Below are positions 6,217-8,056 of a stretch of DNA of 8,056 bases, piece by piece. Source of the DNA: Acidobacteriaceae bacterium (GTDB taxonomy: Bacteria > Acidobacteriota > Terriglobia > Bryobacterales > Bryobacteraceae). Where the stretch lies: assembly GCA_019244945.1 (NCBI GenBank), contig JAFASD010000338.1:1-8056 (forward strand), read 5' to 3'. The translations under genes were made by a program, and so were the position numbers. Under the pieces are notes generated by a model. That model searched no databases, was not told the DNA's origin, and saw only the letters and a list, made by a program, of their open reading frames with translations. The first letter of the stretch is position 1, and each line of letters starts with the position of its first letter.

Positions 6217-6906
6217 TTGACGAACCTTCCGAATCTGCTGACCCTCATCCGTATTTTCCTGGTGCCACTCCTGGTAGCGGCGCTGGTTCAGCAGAATTTT
6301 CGCGTTCACTGGGGCGATACGGTCCTCCTCGGGAACGATTTTTTCGCACTGACCGTCTTCATTGCCGCGGCCCTAACCGATCTGCTCGACGGCTATTTGG
6401 CGCGGCGCTGGAAGCAAGTCACCACCGTAGGCACGCTGCTCGATCCGGTAGCCGACAAGCTGCTGATCTCCGCCGCTCTCATCTCTTTGGTCGAAATTCG
6501 ACTCCTTCCCGGATGGATGGTCATCCTGATCATTAGTCGCGAGTTCGCCGTTTCCGGCCTTCGCAGCATTGCTTCGGCCGAGGGTTATCCGATCAAAGCC
6601 GGAGAGCTTGGAAAATCGAAAATGCTGTTCCAGGTTATGGGGGTCACGCTCGTCATGCTTTCCGTCCGTTGGCCGAGCATCCGACCTTGGGCCCTGGCAT
6701 CCATGTGGGGCGTGGTGATTTTTGGGCTCGCCTCAGCCGTGGACTATTTCCGGAAGTTCTGGCGAAAGGTGGATACCAGCATCAAACTTCGCCGGAGGCG
6801 CGAATTGATCCAGATGGAGCGGCAGAAGCACCGTCTGCAACGCGCTGCCCGGGATCGCGACCTGGTTGCCCAGAGCGGTATTCCGCCTATTCGGCGCTCG
6901 GGTTGA
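6217..6906 (+). CDS. pgsA: CDP-diacylglycerol--glycerol-3-phosphate 3-phosphatidyltransferase
   Basis: Integral membrane enzyme that transfers a phosphatidyl group from CDP-diacylglycerol to glycerol 3-phosphate, giving phosphatidylglycerophosphate, the precursor of phosphatidylglycerol and cardiolipin. The CDP-alcohol phosphotransferase signature is complete: D55, D58, G59, A62, R63, G72, D76 and D80 with the correct spacing; the four Asp bind the metal ions. The N-terminus, NLPNLLTLIRIFLVPLLV, and the REFAVSGLRSIA and GELGKSK segments (108-135) are typical of PgsA. Several hydrophobic segments are visible (about 8-24, 43-55, 81-108, 138-152, 158-178). At 229 residues it is longer than the usual 180-200; the extra part is a strongly basic tail from about 179, probably cytoplasmic. 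The start is TTG at 6217, chosen because the conserved PNLLTLIRI motif follows at once. Its 3' end overlaps the convergent rodZ-like gene by 20 nt. Confidence 0.95.
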   Translation: MTNLPNLLTLIRIFLVPLLVAALVQQNFRVHWGDTVLLGNDFFALTVFIAAALTDLLDGYLARRWKQVTTVGTLLDPVADKLLISAALISLVEIRLLPGWMVILIISREFAVSGLRSIASAEGYPIKAGELGKSKMLFQVMGVTLVMLSVRWPSIRPWALASMWGVVIFGLASAVDYFRKFWRKVDTSIKLRRRRELIQMERQKHRLQRAARDRDLVAQSGIPPIRRSG

Positions 6907-7801
6907 AACTCGTCATCGCCAGATGAACGGGTGGCCCGATGATCTCGTAACCCTGCTTCGTGAAAACTAAAGTTCGGACTTCCCCGCGCCCGCCGAGCGC
7001 ACCCAGCGGCTTCCCGTTGAAGATAATGTTTACCCCTCCGGCATTTCCGGTGCGGACTCGTGCGTTGTCATGCCCTTCCAGCACTTTCGTTTCACTCGCC
7101 TTTAAGATGCCGCGGAAAATCTCCTTGCCGTCGGCTGCCATGGACAACCAGGTGCGTTCCAGCGCGGAAAGCTCCACGCGAAACCCAGCCTGCGCTTGCT
7201 CGGATGCGCTCATCTCATCTGCTGCGGTGGTTACGGCAGATTCGCCTCCCGGCTTTGCGCTTGCTTCCTGAACCGGCTGGGCCGTTTGAACGATGGGTTT
7301 ATCTGCCCTTACGCCAACGTCAGCAATCTTCGCGTGCTGTTGCGGAAAGCCGTGCGTCCAAGATCGAACCAACTCCTTGACCGACGCTACTAAATCCGGT
7401 TTCGAATTCTGCCACACGCCATATAAAGAGGAGCATGCAACCAAGGTGAAGATCAACGAAGCGGTGGGGCTTAGCCAGCGCATCTTCCGTGAGCGATTCG
7501 CGCGCAACGGAGGCAGTTTTGCCGGCGAAACATGTGGTTGTTGTCCCGGCATGAGAGGATCTGGTATTGTGTTCGCCGTAGTTTGGACCGCCATCCATAA
7601 ATCGCTAAAATCCAAATGAAGCTGTTCCGCAAACTGCCGTACAAAGCTTTTATAAAGGAAGGCAGATCCGATCCGTAAGGGCTCGTCCGTTTCAATGGCC
7701 TGCAGATTCTTAACTGAAATGCGTGTCTTAAGACTGATCTGTTCGAGCGTCAGCCCAAGTCTCAAACGCGCTTCGCGGATTTTCTCACCGGGGGAATCCA
7801 T
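6887..7801 (-). CDS. rodZ: RodZ-like HTH/transmembrane protein with DUF4115 domain
   Basis: Bitopic membrane protein of the RodZ type, which in other bacteria links the MreB cytoskeleton to the cell-wall elongation machinery. Residues 5-66 form a cytoplasmic helix-turn-helix of the HTH_25 type (KIREARLRLGLTLEQISLKT, then FLYKSFVRQFAEQLHLD); its last helix corresponds to the region that contacts MreB in E. coli RodZ. A basic stretch (RANRSRKMRW) precedes one membrane helix at about 112-130, followed by a low-complexity Ala/Gln/Glu-rich periplasmic linker (about 131-205). Residues about 206-283 match the DUF4115 pattern, with AFRVEL-like GFRVEL, RTWLSMAADGKEIFRGIL, and GNAGGVNIIFNGKPLGALG. The 304 residues are a normal size. 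ATG 7801 is followed at once by the HTH. In Bacillus the rodZ homologue ymfM lies next to pgsA, so the neighbourhood agrees, although here the two genes converge instead of running in tandem. Whether it acts in shape control here is inferred. Confidence 0.85.
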   Translation of the reverse strand: MDSPGEKIREARLRLGLTLEQISLKTRISVKNLQAIETDEPLRIGSAFLYKSFVRQFAEQLHLDFSDLWMAVQTTANTIPDPLMPGQQPHVSPAKLPPLRANRSRKMRWLSPTASLIFTLVACSSLYGVWQNSKPDLVASVKELVRSWTHGFPQQHAKIADVGVRADKPIVQTAQPVQEASAKPGGESAVTTAADEMSASEQAQAGFRVELSALERTWLSMAADGKEIFRGILKASETKVLEGHDNARVRTGNAGGVNIIFNGKPLGALGGRGEVRTLVFTKQGYEIIGPPVHLAMTSFNPSAE

Positions 7802-7823
7802 AATCTTGAAGGCGATGCACAGC

Positions 7824-7830
7824 TATAATA
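7824..7830. promoter_or_regulatory. Overlapping -10-like elements on both strands
   Basis: The plus strand reads TATAAT at 7824-7829, an exact -10 consensus, and the minus strand reads TATTAT at 7830-7825. The minus copy would start transcription near 7818, giving rodZ a leader of about 17 nt. The plus copy would start near 7836, leading into the signal-peptide frame. Neither has a convincing -35 at 16-18 nt. Symmetric -10 boxes that fire in both directions are known in bacteria, so a divergent promoter is plausible. Confidence 0.4.
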
Positions 7831-7901
7831 CAACAGTCCTTAGGCCGGGATTTTTCCTAGGTCTATCTATTTCCAATCTCCAAACCTCACCGGAAACTGT
7901 A

Positions 7902-8056
7902 TTGAATCTCAGACACAAGTACAATCGGCGCAATCTGCTTCGGCCTTTATCTAAGGTGCCCCTTTCACTCCTTTTGTTTCTCGGATATTTTTCCCATCGT
8001 CTTCCAGCATACGTACATGCCCCAGGGGCCGCGACCTTCCAGGGAACCGCCGCCCT
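7902..8056 (+). CDS. N-terminus of a probable exported protein, cut by the window edge
   Basis: A plus-strand frame that is open from at least 7815 to the right edge (80 codons, no stop). From TTG 7902 it starts with a basic segment (MNLRHKYNRRNLLRPLSK, seven or eight positive residues). It then has a hydrophobic core (VPLSLLLFLGYF, about 19-30) and a short polar stretch ending AYVHA, a plausible signal-peptidase I site, before APGAATFQG-type sequence. GGAAA at 7892-7896 lies 5 nt before the TTG and may act as a ribosome-binding site. Other possible starts are ATG 7815, which would precede the plus-strand -10 box and so fits less well, and GTG 7956 just before the hydrophobic core. The mature protein lies outside the window, so no function can be named. 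The call rests on the signal-peptide shape and the absence of stops. Confidence 0.5.
   Translation, partial: MNLRHKYNRRNLLRPLSKVPLSLLLFLGYFSHRLPAYVHAPGAATFQGTAA

Overview
The window most likely comes from an Acidobacteriota chromosome. The main reason is two back-to-back modules, each a PadR-type repressor followed by a large MacB/FtsX-type permease with no ATPase gene beside it. This is the 'acidobacterial duplicated orphan permease' (ADOP) arrangement, which is amplified in that phylum. The taxon is inferred from gene families; no rRNA or other marker is present.

Layout. Positions 1-1862 (minus strand) hold padR copy 1 followed, with a 4-nt ATGA overlap, by an ADOP permease that runs off the left edge; its 497 visible codons are uninterrupted. 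Positions 1951-4955 (minus) hold the second module, padR copy 2 and a complete 886-residue ADOP permease separated by 14 nt. Two tandem 20-bp repeats (4961-5000) sit directly upstream of padR copy 2 and look like its operator. Positions 5015-6112 (minus) hold a single gene that fuses an N-terminal TIR domain, with a WxxxE-type catalytic glutamate, to a C-terminal region resembling a CHAT (caspase-like) domain. That region keeps the cysteine motif but has phenylalanine where the catalytic histidine is expected. An exact TATAAT lies 6 nt before its ATG, suggesting a leaderless mRNA.

After a short divergent intergenic region come two envelope genes in convergent orientation: pgsA (6217-6906, plus), the phosphatidylglycerophosphate synthase, and a rodZ-like gene (6887-7801, minus), whose 3' ends overlap by 20 nt. 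pgsA and rodZ homologues are also neighbours in Bacillus, which supports the identification. Beyond rodZ, an AT-rich region carries overlapping -10-like hexamers on both strands. It is followed by a plus-strand frame, open to the right edge, that begins with a convincing signal peptide and is probably the start of an exported protein.

How the genes may work together. Each PadR probably represses its own module, and the permeases are inner-membrane proteins of unknown substrate. PgsA and RodZ serve phospholipid synthesis and cell shape. The TIR/CHAT-like protein is the only gene suggesting an NAD-consuming immune or stress function. It stands alone, with no visible defence island, transposase, CRISPR array, tRNA or rRNA in the window.
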